64,000 nt of DNA. Origin: Microbacterium sp. NIBRBAC000506063. Its GTDB lineage: Bacteria; Actinomycetota; Actinomycetes; Actinomycetales; Microbacteriaceae. The notes beneath the pieces are model-generated. The model was not told the DNA's origin. It was given only the letters and a program-made list of their open reading frames with translations, and did not search any database. Where the stretch lies: assembly GCF_017968845.1 (NCBI RefSeq), contig NZ_CP072876.1, forward strand, positions 992,001 through 1,056,000. The letters run 5' to 3'. The position numbers and the translations under genes are program-made. Shown here in pieces: positions 1 to 8,194 of the stretch (positions within the stretch are counted from its first letter, which is position 1; the number at the start of each line of letters is the position of its first letter).

Positions 1-432
1 AACGAGGTCGACCGGGCGGCCAAGCACGTTCTCTGCCTCGCGCCTCATGTGCATCAGGGAGAACATCCCCACCGACGCATCGGTGTCGACGAGCAGGTCG
101 ATGTCGCTGCTGTCCGTGTCGTCTTCTCTGGCGACGCTTCCGAAGAGCCTGATGCTTCGTGCGCCCAGCGGATCGAGTGCGGCGTGCAGCTCCCCAGCTT
201 TCGAGAGCACCCGCGAACGCATGCTCCGCGCCGCTGGAGGCGAATCGGAGACCTCGATGGCCAAGCCCATGGCCGAAATCAAGCGATCCATCGCCGCGAA
301 CGACGGCTCCCGGCGCCCTTGCTCGTATTCGCTGATGACGCTCTGCGTCGTTCTTGCGATACGCGCCAGTGCAGCCTGGGTCAGCCCGCTTTCTTTGCGG
401 GAACGGCGGAGCAGTTCAGCGGCACGACCCAT
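1..432 (-). CDS. XRE helix-turn-helix / MNT nucleotidyltransferase fusion, 3' end outside window
   Basis: Open minus-strand frame from an ATG at 432 that runs off the left edge (144 codons seen). Residues 1-60 form an XRE-type HTH (GLTQAALARIARTTQSVISE, then YEQGRREPS). Residues about 85-130 carry the small nucleotidyltransferase motif GSVAREDDTDSSDIDLLVD, with the GS and DxD residues of the MNT fold. MNT proteins act as antitoxins of HEPN toxins or as nucleotidyl-transferring toxins. Here the DNA-binding and NTase domains are joined, so the protein probably also represses its own promoter (see the inverted repeat at 442-461). A HEPN partner, if present, would lie outside the window. Domain identity is fairly sure; toxin-antitoxin function is inferred. 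Confidence 0.75.
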   Translation of the reverse strand, partial: MGRAAELLRRSRKESGLTQAALARIARTTQSVISEYEQGRREPSFAAMDRLISAMGLAIEVSDSPPAARSMRSRVLSKAGELHAALDPLGARSIRLFGSVAREDDTDSSDIDLLVDTDASVGMFSLMHMRREAENVLGRPVDLV

Positions 433-441
433 GAGAGAAGT

Positions 442-461
442 GTATCGCGTAACAGCGATAC
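442..461. promoter_or_regulatory. Inverted repeat upstream of the HTH-MNT gene, candidate operator
   Basis: GTATCGC and GCGATAC form a perfect 7-bp inverted repeat separated by GTAACA, ending 10 bp before the start codon at 432. A further GCGATA half-site lies at 471-476. Position and symmetry suit autoregulation by the HTH domain of the adjacent gene; this is inference. Confidence 0.5.
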
Positions 462-476
462 TCAGGAACAGCGATA

Positions 477-878
477 TCAACGAGGCAGGCGCCGCGCCGT
501 CGTCACCGACCGCCCGCGGAACTCGGCGACGACCTCGCCAGTCTCGTCGGTGACGGTCACATCACAGAGACCGGTGCGGCCGGATCTCGCCCGCTGCACG
601 GCGGATGCCGTGAGACGCCGGCCCGCATGCACCTGCTTCAGGAAGGTGATGTCGGCGCCGGCGGCGACCGTGACGAACTCGCCCTCGTTGCAGGCGATCG
701 CGAAGGCGGTGTCGGCGAGGGCGAACACCAGGCCGCCGTGGGCGATGTCGAAGCCGTTGAGCATGTCCTCTCGGATCGTCATGCTCACCTCGGAGCGACC
801 GGGTTCGTCGAGCTCGACGACCATGCCGAGCGCCGTCGAGGCGCGGTCGCGCTGCATCATGGGGCGGGGTTCGATCAT
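477..878 (-). CDS. paaI: PaaI-type acyl-CoA thioesterase
   Basis: 133 aa hotdog-fold thioesterase. The motif NGFDIAHGGLVFALADTAFA is the hallmark of the PaaI group (Asn, HGG and the catalytic Asp in the central helix). It hydrolyses stalled phenylacetyl-CoA pathway thioesters and so recycles CoA. It is the last gene of the minus-strand phenylacetate block, about 50 bp beyond paaZ, with AGGAG before the ATG at 878. The frame is intact, unlike its upstream neighbours. The stop codon lies next to the operator-like repeats of the HTH-MNT gene, so the two genes run in tandem. Confidence 0.85.
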   Translation of the reverse strand: MIEPRPMMQRDRASTALGMVVELDEPGRSEVSMTIREDMLNGFDIAHGGLVFALADTAFAIACNEGEFVTVAAGADITFLKQVHAGRRLTASAVQRARSGRTGLCDVTVTDETGEVVAEFRGRSVTTARRLPR

Positions 879-890
879 GTCGGCTCCTTA

Positions 891-939
891 CTGCGTTTCG
901 TCTCGCTCGCGCTGCGCGCGGGCTCGCTCAACGACCGGG
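891..939. repeat. REP-like element (CTGCGTTTCG...CGCTCAACGACCGGG type)
   Basis: Member of a dispersed family in this window whose conserved ends are CTGCGTTTCG and GCTCAACGACCGG. Other copies are at 31821-31853, 40281-40315, 44953-45034 and 46008-46046. This copy overlaps the paaZ stop codon (930-928) and fills the gap before paaI. Confidence 0.6.
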
Positions 940-3035
940 ATCAGCGCCAGCGGCCTCTTTCGAGACGAGCGTGAGCACGTCGTAGCTCGCGACGAGCTCG
1001 TCGCTCTGGTTGCGGATCTCGGCGTCCCAGCGCACCTCGCCGTACTCGTCGGTCTCGCGCGGGTGATCTGCTTCGCGGTGAGCGTCACGCGGATCTCGTC
1101 GCCGGGGGAGACGGGCGTGACGAACCGGAGGTTCTCCAGCCCGTAGTTGGCGAGCACCGGGCCCGGGTCCGGGTCGACGAAGAGTCCGGCCGCCCACGAC
1201 ACGAGCAGGTAGCCGTGCGCGACGCGCCCCGGGAAGAAGGGGTTCGCCGCGGCGGCCTCCTCGTCCATGTGCGCGTAGAAGGTGTCTCCGGTGAAGTGCG
1301 CGAAGGTCTCGATGTCGTCCAGCGTCACCGTGCGCGAGGCGGATGCGAGCTGGTCGCCGATCCGGAGCTCGGCCAGCGACTTGCGGAAGGGATGGCGACC
1401 CACCCCGGTCCCTGAGCCTGTCGAAGGGTGCGAAGTGGCCCCCGTGTGCCAGACGCCCGTGAGCGCCGTGAGCATCTCGGGGCTGCCCTGCACCGCCGTG
1501 CGCTGCATGTAGTGCAGGACGGATCGGATGCCGCCGAGCTCCTCTCCGCCGCCGGCCCGGCCGGGTCCGCCGTGGACGAGATGGGGGACGGGCGCACCGT
1601 GCCCGGTGGAGGTGCGGAGGTTCTCGCGGCTGAGGAAGAGCACGCGCCCGTTGTAGGCGCCGATGCGCTCCATCAGCTGCATAGCGACCGCGGGATCGCT
1701 CGTGGCCACGCTCGTGACGAGGGAGCCGCCGCCGCGGGCGACGAGGTCCGCCGCCTCGGCGAGATCGCCATACGGCAGCACGCTCGTGACCGGACCGAAG
1801 GCCTCGATGTCGTGGACCTCGGGAGTCGTCGCGTCGTCGAAGCCGAGCACGATGGGGGAAACGAAAGCGCCCTCGGATGCCGTCCCCTTCGTGCCGTCGG
1901 CGCGCACGATCTCCGGGTCGCTCAGATCTCCGAGGAGCAGGGCACCGCCCGCGGCCTGCAGCGCCTCCACCTGTCGCACGACCTCGTCGCGCTGCGCGAC
2001 CGAGACGAGCGGACCCATGGTGACGCCCTCGGCGTGCGGATCTCCGATGACGACGCGCTCGGCGATCTTCTCGCCCAGCGCCTGCACGACGGCGTCCACC
2101 GTGCCGGCAGGCACGATCGCGCGGCGGATGGCGGTGCACTTCTGGCCCGCCTTCGTGGTCAGTTCCACGAGCAGCTGCTTCACGTAGCCGTCGAACTCGG
2201 GGTGCCGGGTGCGGCATCCGGGCCTAGGATCGACGCGTTGATCGAGTCGGTCTCGCTGAGGAAGCGCACGCCATCGGGGACTGAGCACGGAGTTTCCCAG
2301 CCGTGGAGGCGCTGCCGGTGAAGGAGACGGTGTCGCCGAGTCGTAGGTTCTCGAAGAGGCCGGGCAGGGCTCCGCTCACGAGCTGCAGCGCACCGTCGGG
2401 CAGGAGTCCGGTCTCGACGAGCATCCGCACCCACGCCTCGGCGACATAGGCCGTCGGCGTCGCGGGCTTGACGAGCGAGGGCATCCCCGCGAGGAAGGCG
2501 GGGCGAACTTCTCCAGCGCGCCCCAGACGGGGAAGTTGAAGGCGTTGATCTGCACCGCCACGCCGGGCAGGCGGGTATAGATATGCCTCCCGAGGAATGT
2601 GCCGTCCTTCGACAGTGGCTCCGGGGCGCCGTCGACATAGACCTGGCTGTTGGGCAGCTCGCGCCGGCCCTTGGAGGAGTAGGTGAAGAGCACGCCGATG
2701 CCGCCGTCGACGTCGCTGAGCGAGTCGCGCCGGGTGGCGCCCGCCCGCAGCGAGAGCTCGTACAGCTCTTCCTTGCGCTCGTTCAGGGCGAGGGCGAAGT
2801 GCTTGAGCAGCATCGCCCGCTGGTGGAAGGTCAGTGCGCCCAGGCTCTTCTGGCCCGTGGTGCGCGCGTAGTCGAGCGCCGCGGCAAGGTCGATCCCCTC
2901 CGTGCTGACGCGGGTGACCTCCTCGCCCGTCGAGGCGTCGCTGACGACCACACCATCGGTCCCTGAGCCGGTCGAAGGGTCCGCCGGAGTCCACCAGCCG
3001 CCCTGGACATAGCTCGGCAGAATCGCGGTCATCAT
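928..3035 (-). CDS. paaZ: PaaZ: oxepin-CoA hydrolase / semialdehyde dehydrogenase, frame broken by about four shifts
   Basis: Bifunctional ring-cleavage enzyme of aerobic phenylacetate degradation. It has an N-terminal aldehyde dehydrogenase domain ([12 protein letters not shown]; catalytic Cys in [17 protein letters not shown]) and a C-terminal MaoC/R-hydratase domain ([35 protein letters not shown]). The homologous sequence continues across all frames only if single bases are restored near 2510, 2300, 2195 and 1065, each in a C/G run (for example [20 protein letters not shown]). It starts at tandem ATGs at 3035/3032, overlapping the stop of the dehydrogenase gene. Two in-frame copies of a dispersed repeat encode PSTGSGT insertions. 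Family assignment is firm; whether the gene is intact in the cell depends on the shifts being errors. Confidence 0.85.
1407..1428. repeat. Dispersed GGTCCCTGAGCCTGTCGAAG repeat inside paaZ
   Basis: Short repeat read in frame on the minus strand as PSTGSGT at the linker between the dehydrogenase and hydratase domains of PaaZ. A second copy at 2958-2979 lies in the PaaZ N-terminus; further copies or degenerate forms occur near 35144-35166 and as an inverted pair at 47983-48045. Confidence 0.7.
2958..2979. repeat. Dispersed GGTCCCTGAGCC repeat inside the paaZ 5' end
   Basis: Second in-frame copy of the repeat at 1407-1428, again coding for a PSTGSGT tract, near PaaZ residue 20 and ahead of the conserved dehydrogenase fold. 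Confidence 0.7.
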
Positions 3036-3907
3036 TCGCTCCATTCGTAGAATCCTCGGCCGGACTTGCGGCCCACGTTCCCCTCGGCGACCATGCGCCG
3101 TAACAGCTCGGGCGGCGCGAATCGCTCCCCGAGAGTCGCGTGCAACTCCTCGGCGATCCCGAGCCTGACGTCGAGGCCGACGATGTCGGTCGTGCGCAGC
3201 GGCCCCATCGGATGCCGGTACCCGCGCTCCATCGCCGCGTCGATGTCGACGGCACTGGCCACCCCTCCTCGACCATCCGGATCGCCTCGAGGCCGAGGGC
3301 GACGCCGAGGCGGCTGGAGGCGAAGCCGGGGGAGTCGCGCACCACGACCGCCGCCTTGCCGAGAGCCTCGACCCAGTCGGCCGCGCGCTGCCGCACCGAC
3401 TCCGAGGTCGCGGTGCCGATGACGACCTCGACGAGCTCGGACGCGGCACGGGGTTGAAGAAGTGCAGGCCGAGGAAGCGCTCGGGCTGGTCCAGGGTGGA
3501 GGCGAGGTCGTCGATCGAGATCGACGAGGTGTTGCTCGCGATCACGGCGTCGGATGCCACCACCTGTTCCACCGCGCGCAAGGCATCGGCCTTCAGCGCC
3601 CGGTCCTCCGGCACCGCCTCGACGACGAGCTCCGCTCCCGCGAAGGCTTCCATTCCGTTTGCGGCATGGAGTGCGGCATCGAGCTCGTCGAGGGGCGGGT
3701 GAGCGTGCCGCGCTCGAGGGAACGGCCGAGGTTCTCACGGATGCGGGCGGTCGCGGCATCCGCCAGCGCGGCGTCACGCTCGACCACGACGACCTCAGCG
3801 CCGGCGAGGAGGAAGGCGTGGGCGATGCCGCTGCCCATGCGCCCCCCGCCGAGCACCCCGATCCGAGCGCGGCCGGGCCCAGCAACCGATACCGAACGGT
3901 CGTTCAC
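3032..3907 (-). CDS. paaH: 3-hydroxyacyl-CoA dehydrogenase, frame broken by about three shifts
   Basis: NAD-dependent 3-hydroxyacyl-CoA dehydrogenase for the beta-oxidation-like lower phenylacetate pathway. The Rossmann start [17 protein letters not shown], the mid-domain [10 protein letters not shown] and [11 protein letters not shown] (catalytic His), and the C-terminal HPMGPL followed by [11 protein letters not shown] are all present. They sit in different frames; joining needs single-base corrections near 3690, 3450 and 3265. The ATG at 3907 overlaps the paaF stop (ATGA), and the 3' end overlaps the paaZ start, so translational coupling is likely. Joined length is about 290 aa, normal for the single-domain family. 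Confidence 0.8.
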
Positions 3908-4640
3908 TTCTTCCTCCGTTCCAGGAACGCCCGCATACGCCGCGCCTTCTCCGGGCTCTCGAACAGCTCGGCCTGCAGCTCCAGCTCGATCGCCGGGTGG
4001 GCATCGCCCGGGGCGCGCAGGGCGCGCTTGGTGTACGCGGTCGCGAGCGGGTCGTTCTGCGCGATGCGGCCGGCGATCTCGGCGGCCGCATCGAGCAGCC
4101 CGTCCCGCGGGTGAAGAGCCGACAGGATCCCCACTCGAGCGCCTCGGCGCCGGAGAGGATCCGCCCGGTCAGCAGCAGCTCGGCGGCCCGCGCCTCGCCC
4201 ACGATCTCGGGCAGTCGCCAGGTCGCTCCGGCGGCGGCGATGATGCCGAGCCCGGTCTCGGGGTTCCCGATCTTCACCTCGGGCGTGCCGATCCGGATGT
4301 CGGCCGCGTAGGCGAGTTCGGCGCCGCCGCCGAGGGCGTAGCCGTCGACCGCGGCGATGACCGGCATCGGGAGCTCCCGTACCCGGCGGAAGGCGTGGGT
4401 ATTTATGCCGGCGCGGGCATCTTCGGCGCCTCGGTCGAGCAGTTGCGTGATGTCGGCGCCGCTGGCGAACACCCCACCCGCGCCGGTGAGGATGAGCGTC
4501 TTCGGTTCCGCCTCGAGCTCCGCGCACAGCGCGTGCAACTGATCGATGAGCGCCTGGTCGATGGCGTTGCGCGTCTCCGGCCGGTCGAGGGTGGCGACGA
4601 CCCGGTCGGCGTGGCGTTCGATCTGCAGCGTCTCAGGCAT
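3904..4640 (-). CDS. paaF: Enoyl-CoA hydratase, one frameshift
   Basis: Crotonase-fold hydratase (about 246 aa once joined) acting on 2,3-dehydroadipyl-CoA in phenylacetate breakdown. It shows GAGGVFASGADI and ALGGGAELAYAADIRI with the oxyanion-hole Gly residues, and NPETGLGIIAAAG carrying catalytic Glu. The frame breaks near 4125 after ALEWG and resumes as AAEIAGRIAQNDPLATAYTK. The ATG at 4640 overlaps the stop of the 22-codon thiolase remnant upstream. The exact step is inferred from context with paaZ and paaI; fatty-acid beta-oxidation is the alternative. Confidence 0.8.
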
Positions 4641-4701
4641 CGATCCGCTCCACGATCGTCGCCGTGCCCTGGCCGACGCCCGCCAGGAAGACCTCCGCCA
4701 T
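4633..4701 (-). pseudogene. 22-codon thiolase remnant: N-terminus fused to C-terminus
   Basis: ATG at 4701 with GAGGA six bases upstream opens a 22-codon frame, MAEVFLAGVGQGTATIVERI then DA and stop. MAEVFLAG matches the start of PaaJ/FadA-type thiolases (normally followed by GVRTP...), and GVGQGTATIVER matches their last residues. The roughly 380 residues between, with the catalytic Cys and His, are missing. The reading frame and the ATGA overlap with paaF are kept. Either a real in-frame deletion at the shared GG.GVG/GVR sequence or an assembly collapse produced it. Confidence 0.6.
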
Positions 4702-4724
4702 GGCATCCTCCTCGATGACCCCGG

Positions 4725-4750
4725 AATTACTCACCGGTCGTTCAGTAATT
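4725..4750. promoter_or_regulatory. 26-bp imperfect palindrome, candidate TetR/PaaR operator
   Basis: Arms AATTACT (4725-4731) and AGTAATT (4744-4750) flank CACCGGTCGTTC, which holds the ACCG/CGTT half-sites common in TetR-family operators of acyl-CoA pathways. It lies 24 bp before the first start codon of the phenylacetate operon; a TetR-family gene is nearby at 5557-6165. Confidence 0.6.
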
Positions 4751-4875
4751 TTTGCAGAGCGACGCCGCTCCGGCAAGGCCGGGAGTTATCCACAAGGCGA
4801 TCCGCACCCCGCAGAGCCCCTCAGTAGCGTGAGGGCCCTGCGCAGATCCCACTCATCAATTCCGAGAGGATCACC

Positions 4876-5530
4876 ATGAACACCACCCCGCCCCTCGCCC
4901 TCCTTGCCGCCCTTGCGCTCCTGCTCACTGGTTGCGCCGCCGACTCCGCGCACGACCCGGGTGACCCGCAGAACGTCGCCTCGGCGACGCCGACAAGCGA
5001 GCCCACCCCTCGGACTGGGAGCTGGAGGACCTCGGCTTCGAGGCCGGCGCCTCGCTCCCCGCCGCACTCGAGCCGTTCATCGTCGACACGCTGTCTGAGG
5101 AAGGCGACTGGGTCCCGATCCCGCCCGAGCTCGACGACGGCACCTCCCACCAGCACGAGGAGACGGGCTGTGTGGTCTCGCATGCCTCCTACGCACAGCG
5201 GGAACCTAGCAACTCCGGCGATGCGCAGGCGTCGCTGGACTTCCTCTCGCGTCACCTCGGCCAGGATGCGGGCGCTGCGGCCCACGGCCCGCTCCCCTTC
5301 ACGCTCATCGGCGAGGAGATCGGGAAGTCGGCACAGATCGAGTTCCTGGCCGTCACCGCCGACGACGCGAACGGCGGGAGCACCTCCTGGCCGCACGGAC
5401 GCTGGAAAGGCTCGGTATCTCGTTCCTCCTGACGATCTCCTGCGGTGCTCCGGACGATGCGCCGGTGATCTACGGCGACGCCCTCCGCCGGATCGGCTTC
5501 GGACTCATGCCTTCCTCGCCGAGGGACTGA
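4876..5530 (+). CDS. Putative secreted lipoprotein, two frameshifts
   Basis: ATG at 4876 preceded by GAGAGGA. A lipoprotein signal of about 20 residues ends in the lipobox LLTGC, followed by a Thr/Pro/Ser-rich spacer. The body continues in another frame (SDWELEDLGFEAG..., PELDDGTSHQHEETGC, SRHLGQDAG) and in a third frame to the stop at 5528-5530 (LERLGISFLLTISCGAPDDA). Shifts lie near 5010 and 5390. Four Cys-flanked stretches suggest an exported protein. No family was recognised. It sits between the phenylacetate operon and the TetR gene in the same direction as the regulator. Confidence 0.6.
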
Positions 5531-5556
5531 CTGATCACCGGCAGCAGTGGAAGACT

Positions 5557-6165
5557 GTGAACGTGACGACCGACACGACTTCTCCCCGGCGAGGCCGCCC
5601 CGGATACGATCGCGCCGAGGTCCTGCGCGCTGCCGTGGCCCAGTTCAACGCACAGGGCTATGAGGCCACGTCCGTCTCCGAGCTGACGAGCAGCCTGGGC
5701 CTGACCAAGTCGGCGCTCTACCATCACTTCCGCTCGAAGGAGGAGATCCTCGAGGTTGCGCTCGAGACGGCGCTCAGCGGCCTCGAGGGCGTGCTGTCGG
5801 ATGCCGAGGAGGCCGGAGGCACGGCATCCGATCGGCTCACGGCGGTGATCCTCGGTGCGGTCGAGGTGCTCGTGGCCGAGCTCCCCTCGGTCACGTTGCT
5901 GCTGCGGTTGCGCGGCAACAGTCAGGTCGAGCTCGCCGCACTGGAGCGTCGTCGTTCCTTCGACCATCGGGTGACCGCGCTCGTGCGCGCCGCCCAGGAG
6001 GACGGTGCGCTCCGCGACGATGTCGACGCGGCGGTGGCCACGCGCCTGATCTTCGGCATGATCAACTCGCTCACCGAGTGGTACCGACCCGAGGGCCGCG
6101 TCGACGCCGGGCTCGTCGCGCAGGACGTCCTCATGGTCGCGCTGGAAGGGCTGCGGCGGCGCTGA
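5557..6165 (+). CDS. TetR/AcrR-family regulator, PaaR-like
   Basis: About 200 aa. The HTH near residues 15-60 reads LRAAVAQFNAQGYEATSVSE, then LTKSALYHHFRSKEEIL, typical of the TetR group that senses acyl-CoA. The C-terminal ligand domain is helical and ends RLIFGMINSLTEWYRPEGRV, seen in PaaR/FadR-like actinobacterial members. Start is GTG at 5557 or 5563; neither has a strong ribosome site. It probably represses the divergent phenylacetate operon through the palindrome at 4725-4750 and releases it on binding phenylacetyl-CoA. The family is firm, the target inferred. Confidence 0.8.
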   Translation: MNVTTDTTSPRRGRPGYDRAEVLRAAVAQFNAQGYEATSVSELTSSLGLTKSALYHHFRSKEEILEVALETALSGLEGVLSDAEEAGGTASDRLTAVILGAVEVLVAELPSVTLLLRLRGNSQVELAALERRRSFDHRVTALVRAAQEDGALRDDVDAAVATRLIFGMINSLTEWYRPEGRVDAGLVAQDVLMVALEGLRRR

Positions 6166-6187
6166 GACGTGGGAAGCCGCATCCGGT

Positions 6188-6249
6188 CCCGATTCGCGGA
6201 TCCGGTCACGTATCGCGGACATTCTGCCCGGATCCTTCCGCGAATCGGG
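6188..6249. terminator. Long inverted repeat between convergent genes
   Basis: CCCGATTCGCGG (6188-6199) pairs with 6238-6249, and ATCCGG (6200-6205) pairs with CCGGAT (6228-6233), leaving a four-base bulge and a 22-base loop. It lies between the TetR stop and the convergent small membrane gene. No T run is present, so a bidirectional terminator role is inferred from position. Confidence 0.55.
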
Positions 6250-6300
6250 CGCTCCTCCGAAAATCGGGCGCCAGATGCGGGGCGGGGCGCGCTGGTCAGC

Positions 6301-6453
6301 TCAGTCGAACATCCACAGCGACATGCACGACCCGATGCCGACCACGAACAGGGCGAAGATGCCGAAGGTGACCCAGGCCTTGGGCGGCACCTCTTCTGGC
6401 GTCTCCTCGGCGGCGGCCTGCTCGGCATCCGGTTCGATATCCGACGTCGTCAT
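6301..6453 (-). CDS. Small single-pass membrane protein (50 aa)
   Basis: The acidic, Glu/Ala/Pro-rich first 24 residues are followed by one hydrophobic helix (VTFGIFALFVVGIGSCMSLW) and a two-residue tail. The ATG at 6453 overlaps the stop of the 144-aa membrane protein upstream (ATGA), so the two are probably translated together. No family was recognised. Confidence 0.65.
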   Translation of the reverse strand: MTTSDIEPDAEQAAAEETPEEVPPKAWVTFGIFALFVVGIGSCMSLWMFD

Positions 6454-6884
6454 AGCGCACTCACGATCCGGGCGATGTCGCTGACCATCGCCACGGCCAG
6501 CACGAGGAAGACGATGGCGATGAACCAGGTGTAGACCCACTTCGAGCGGTGGTCGGCCTTCCAGAACCGGCGCAGGCTGTAGACGCCGTTGATCACCGCG
6601 ACGACGCAGAGAGCGAGACCGATGGGGGCGGCGACGATGCCGGAGAGGCCGAGGATGGGCACGCCGATCGGGATGACCAGATAGGAGATGAGGCAGCGGA
6701 TGCCGGTGACCACCAGGGCGATGCGGAAGCCGCGGTGCGCCTCGCGCTGCGTCTTGACCGAGGTGTCGACGTGCTCGACGCGCAGCAGCCGGCGCATGAG
6801 GCGGTCGGCGGCGGAGACCGGCGGCGACGGAATCGCGACATCGTCGCGCTGCTCCTGCGCGACTTCTTCGCTCACCGGATTCAT
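6450..6884 (-). CDS. Four-helix membrane protein of unknown function
   Basis: 144 aa. A charged N-terminus of about 50 residues (VEHVDTSVKTQREAHRGFR) precedes four predicted membrane helices, including IALVVTGIRCLISYLVIPIG and VYTWFIAIVFLVLAVAMV. It resembles the actinobacterial cytoplasmic-loop/membrane proteins usually left as hypothetical. It forms a two-gene unit with the 50-aa protein. The short gap to the divergent oxidoreductase (6885-7062) should hold both promoters. Confidence 0.7.
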   Translation of the reverse strand: MNPVSEEVAQEQRDDVAIPSPPVSAADRLMRRLLRVEHVDTSVKTQREAHRGFRIALVVTGIRCLISYLVIPIGVPILGLSGIVAAPIGLALCVVAVINGVYSLRRFWKADHRSKWVYTWFIAIVFLVLAVAMVSDIARIVSAL

Positions 6885-7062
6885 CGGATCCCCTGCTCTT
6901 CGGACGGCCCAGGCCCACGCGCCATGGTATCAGCGCGATGTCTTGAGCGAGCTGGAAGGGGCCATGGATCGAGGGCCGCCCGTGACATCACGGAACGAAT
7001 CGGCCACCCGCGGCGTTGTCTCCCCTGTGTCCCGCCCCGGGGCGCCCCGAAGGGAGAGACCC

Positions 7063-8073
7063 ATGACCTCCGCAAGCAGCACGCAGATCCAGTTCGCCTC
7101 TCGACCGGTCGGCTGGCCGAGCGAGGAGAACTTCCGGACGACGGTGGTCGAGTACGGCGATCCCGCGCCCGGGCAGGTGCGCGTGCGGAACGAGTTCATC
7201 TCGGTGGACCCCTACATGCGCGGGCGCATGAGCGCCGCGAAGAGCTACACGGCGGGTTATGCGTTGGGCGAGACGATGACGGGCGGGGCCGTGGGCCGGG
7301 TGATCGAGTCGGCAGCAGAAGGGCTTCCTGTCGGCACGCTCGTGCTGCACAACCTCGGCTGGCGCGATGTCGCGCAGGCCGACGCTTCCGAGTTCCGCGT
7401 CCTCGCCGAGACGGAAGGGCTCCCGAGTTCGCTGCGCCTGGGCATCCTCGGGATGCCGGGGCTGACCGCCTACACGGGTCTCACCGCGATCGCGCAGCTC
7501 CGCGAGGGCGACACCGTCTTCGTCTCGGGGGCGGCCGGTGCCGTCGGCAGCGCCGCCGGTCAGATCGCCCGCCTGCTCGGGGCGAAGCGGGTGATCGGCT
7601 CTGCCGGATCGGCGGAGAAGGTGGCGGTGCTCACCGAGCGATACGGCTTCGATACCGCGCTCGACTACCGGGAGGCGCCGATCCGTGACCAGTTGCGGTC
7701 CGCGGCGACAGAAGGCATCGACGTGTTCTTCGACAATGTCGGCGGCGATCACCTCGAAGCCGCCATCGACGTCATGAATGATCGGGCTCGGGCCGCGCTG
7801 TGCGGCGCGATCTCCCTCTACAACAGCACCGAGCGCGTACCCGGCCCCGGCAACCTCGGCCTGCTCATCGGCCGCCGCCTGCGGCTGCAGGGCTTCATCG
7901 TCTCCGACCACGGGGATCTCGCGCCCGAGTTCGAGGAGAAGATGACCGGCTGGCTGACGACGGGCCAGGTCGCCTACGACGAGACGATCGTCGACGGCAT
8001 CGACAATGCGGTGGACGCCTTCCTCGGGATGATGCGCGGCGAGAACACCGGAAAGATGCTCGTGCGCATCTGA
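7063..8073 (+). CDS. NADP-dependent MDR-family oxidoreductase (zinc-free, leukotriene B4 dehydrogenase-like)
   Basis: 336 aa. The N-terminal GroES-like part contains FISVDPYMRGRMS, the signature of the prostaglandin/leukotriene reductase group (YncB/CurA type). The cofactor site is VSGAAGAVGSAAGQIARLLG with the AxxGxxG turn; VFFDNVGG follows. It reduces activated C=C bonds with NADPH; the substrate cannot be told from sequence. ATG at 7063 has AGGGAGAGA upstream. The last 218 bp of the gene and its terminator are repeated at 10181-10482, so this 3' end may have been replaced during insertion of the neighbouring module. Confidence 0.85.
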   Translation: MTSASSTQIQFASRPVGWPSEENFRTTVVEYGDPAPGQVRVRNEFISVDPYMRGRMSAAKSYTAGYALGETMTGGAVGRVIESAAEGLPVGTLVLHNLGWRDVAQADASEFRVLAETEGLPSSLRLGILGMPGLTAYTGLTAIAQLREGDTVFVSGAAGAVGSAAGQIARLLGAKRVIGSAGSAEKVAVLTERYGFDTALDYREAPIRDQLRSAATEGIDVFFDNVGGDHLEAAIDVMNDRARAALCGAISLYNSTERVPGPGNLGLLIGRRLRLQGFIVSDHGDLAPEFEEKMTGWLTTGQVAYDETIVDGIDNAVDAFLGMMRGENTGKMLVRI

Positions 8074-8157
8074 GGCGGGAAGCCGCAATATCCGGGAGAA
8101 GAAAGACGAAGAGCCGGGCCCGAAGGCCCGGCTCTTGCACTGTCTCAACACAGTGTG
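7856..8157 (+). repeat. 302-bp direct repeat, left copy
   Basis: Covers the last 218 bp of the oxidoreductase gene, its terminator and CTGTCTCAACACAGTGTG. It matches 10181-10482 without gaps; I count about 14 mismatches (roughly 95 percent). Coding differences are mostly synonymous. The two copies enclose the protease and membrane-protein module. Confidence 0.9.
8109..8136 (+). terminator. Rho-independent-type hairpin after the oxidoreductase gene
   Basis: A perfect 12-bp GC-rich stem (AAGAGCCGGGCC with its complement) closes on the loop CGAA. The copy at 10434-10461 carries one change in the stem. Confidence 0.8.
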
Positions 8158-8194
8158 GGGCGTTTCATGATTTCTGGGATCAGGAGGGGTGCAG

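Noticed and set aside
1428..2321. Plus-strand 297-codon frame across paaZ
   Set aside because: Opposite strand matches PaaZ motifs over the entire length once single-base shifts are allowed.
928..4640. Decaying phenylacetate operon full of pseudogenes
   Set aside because: The same kind of single C/G loss breaks essential genes such as rodA and pknB, so sequence error is the simpler reading; only the thiolase looks truly deleted.
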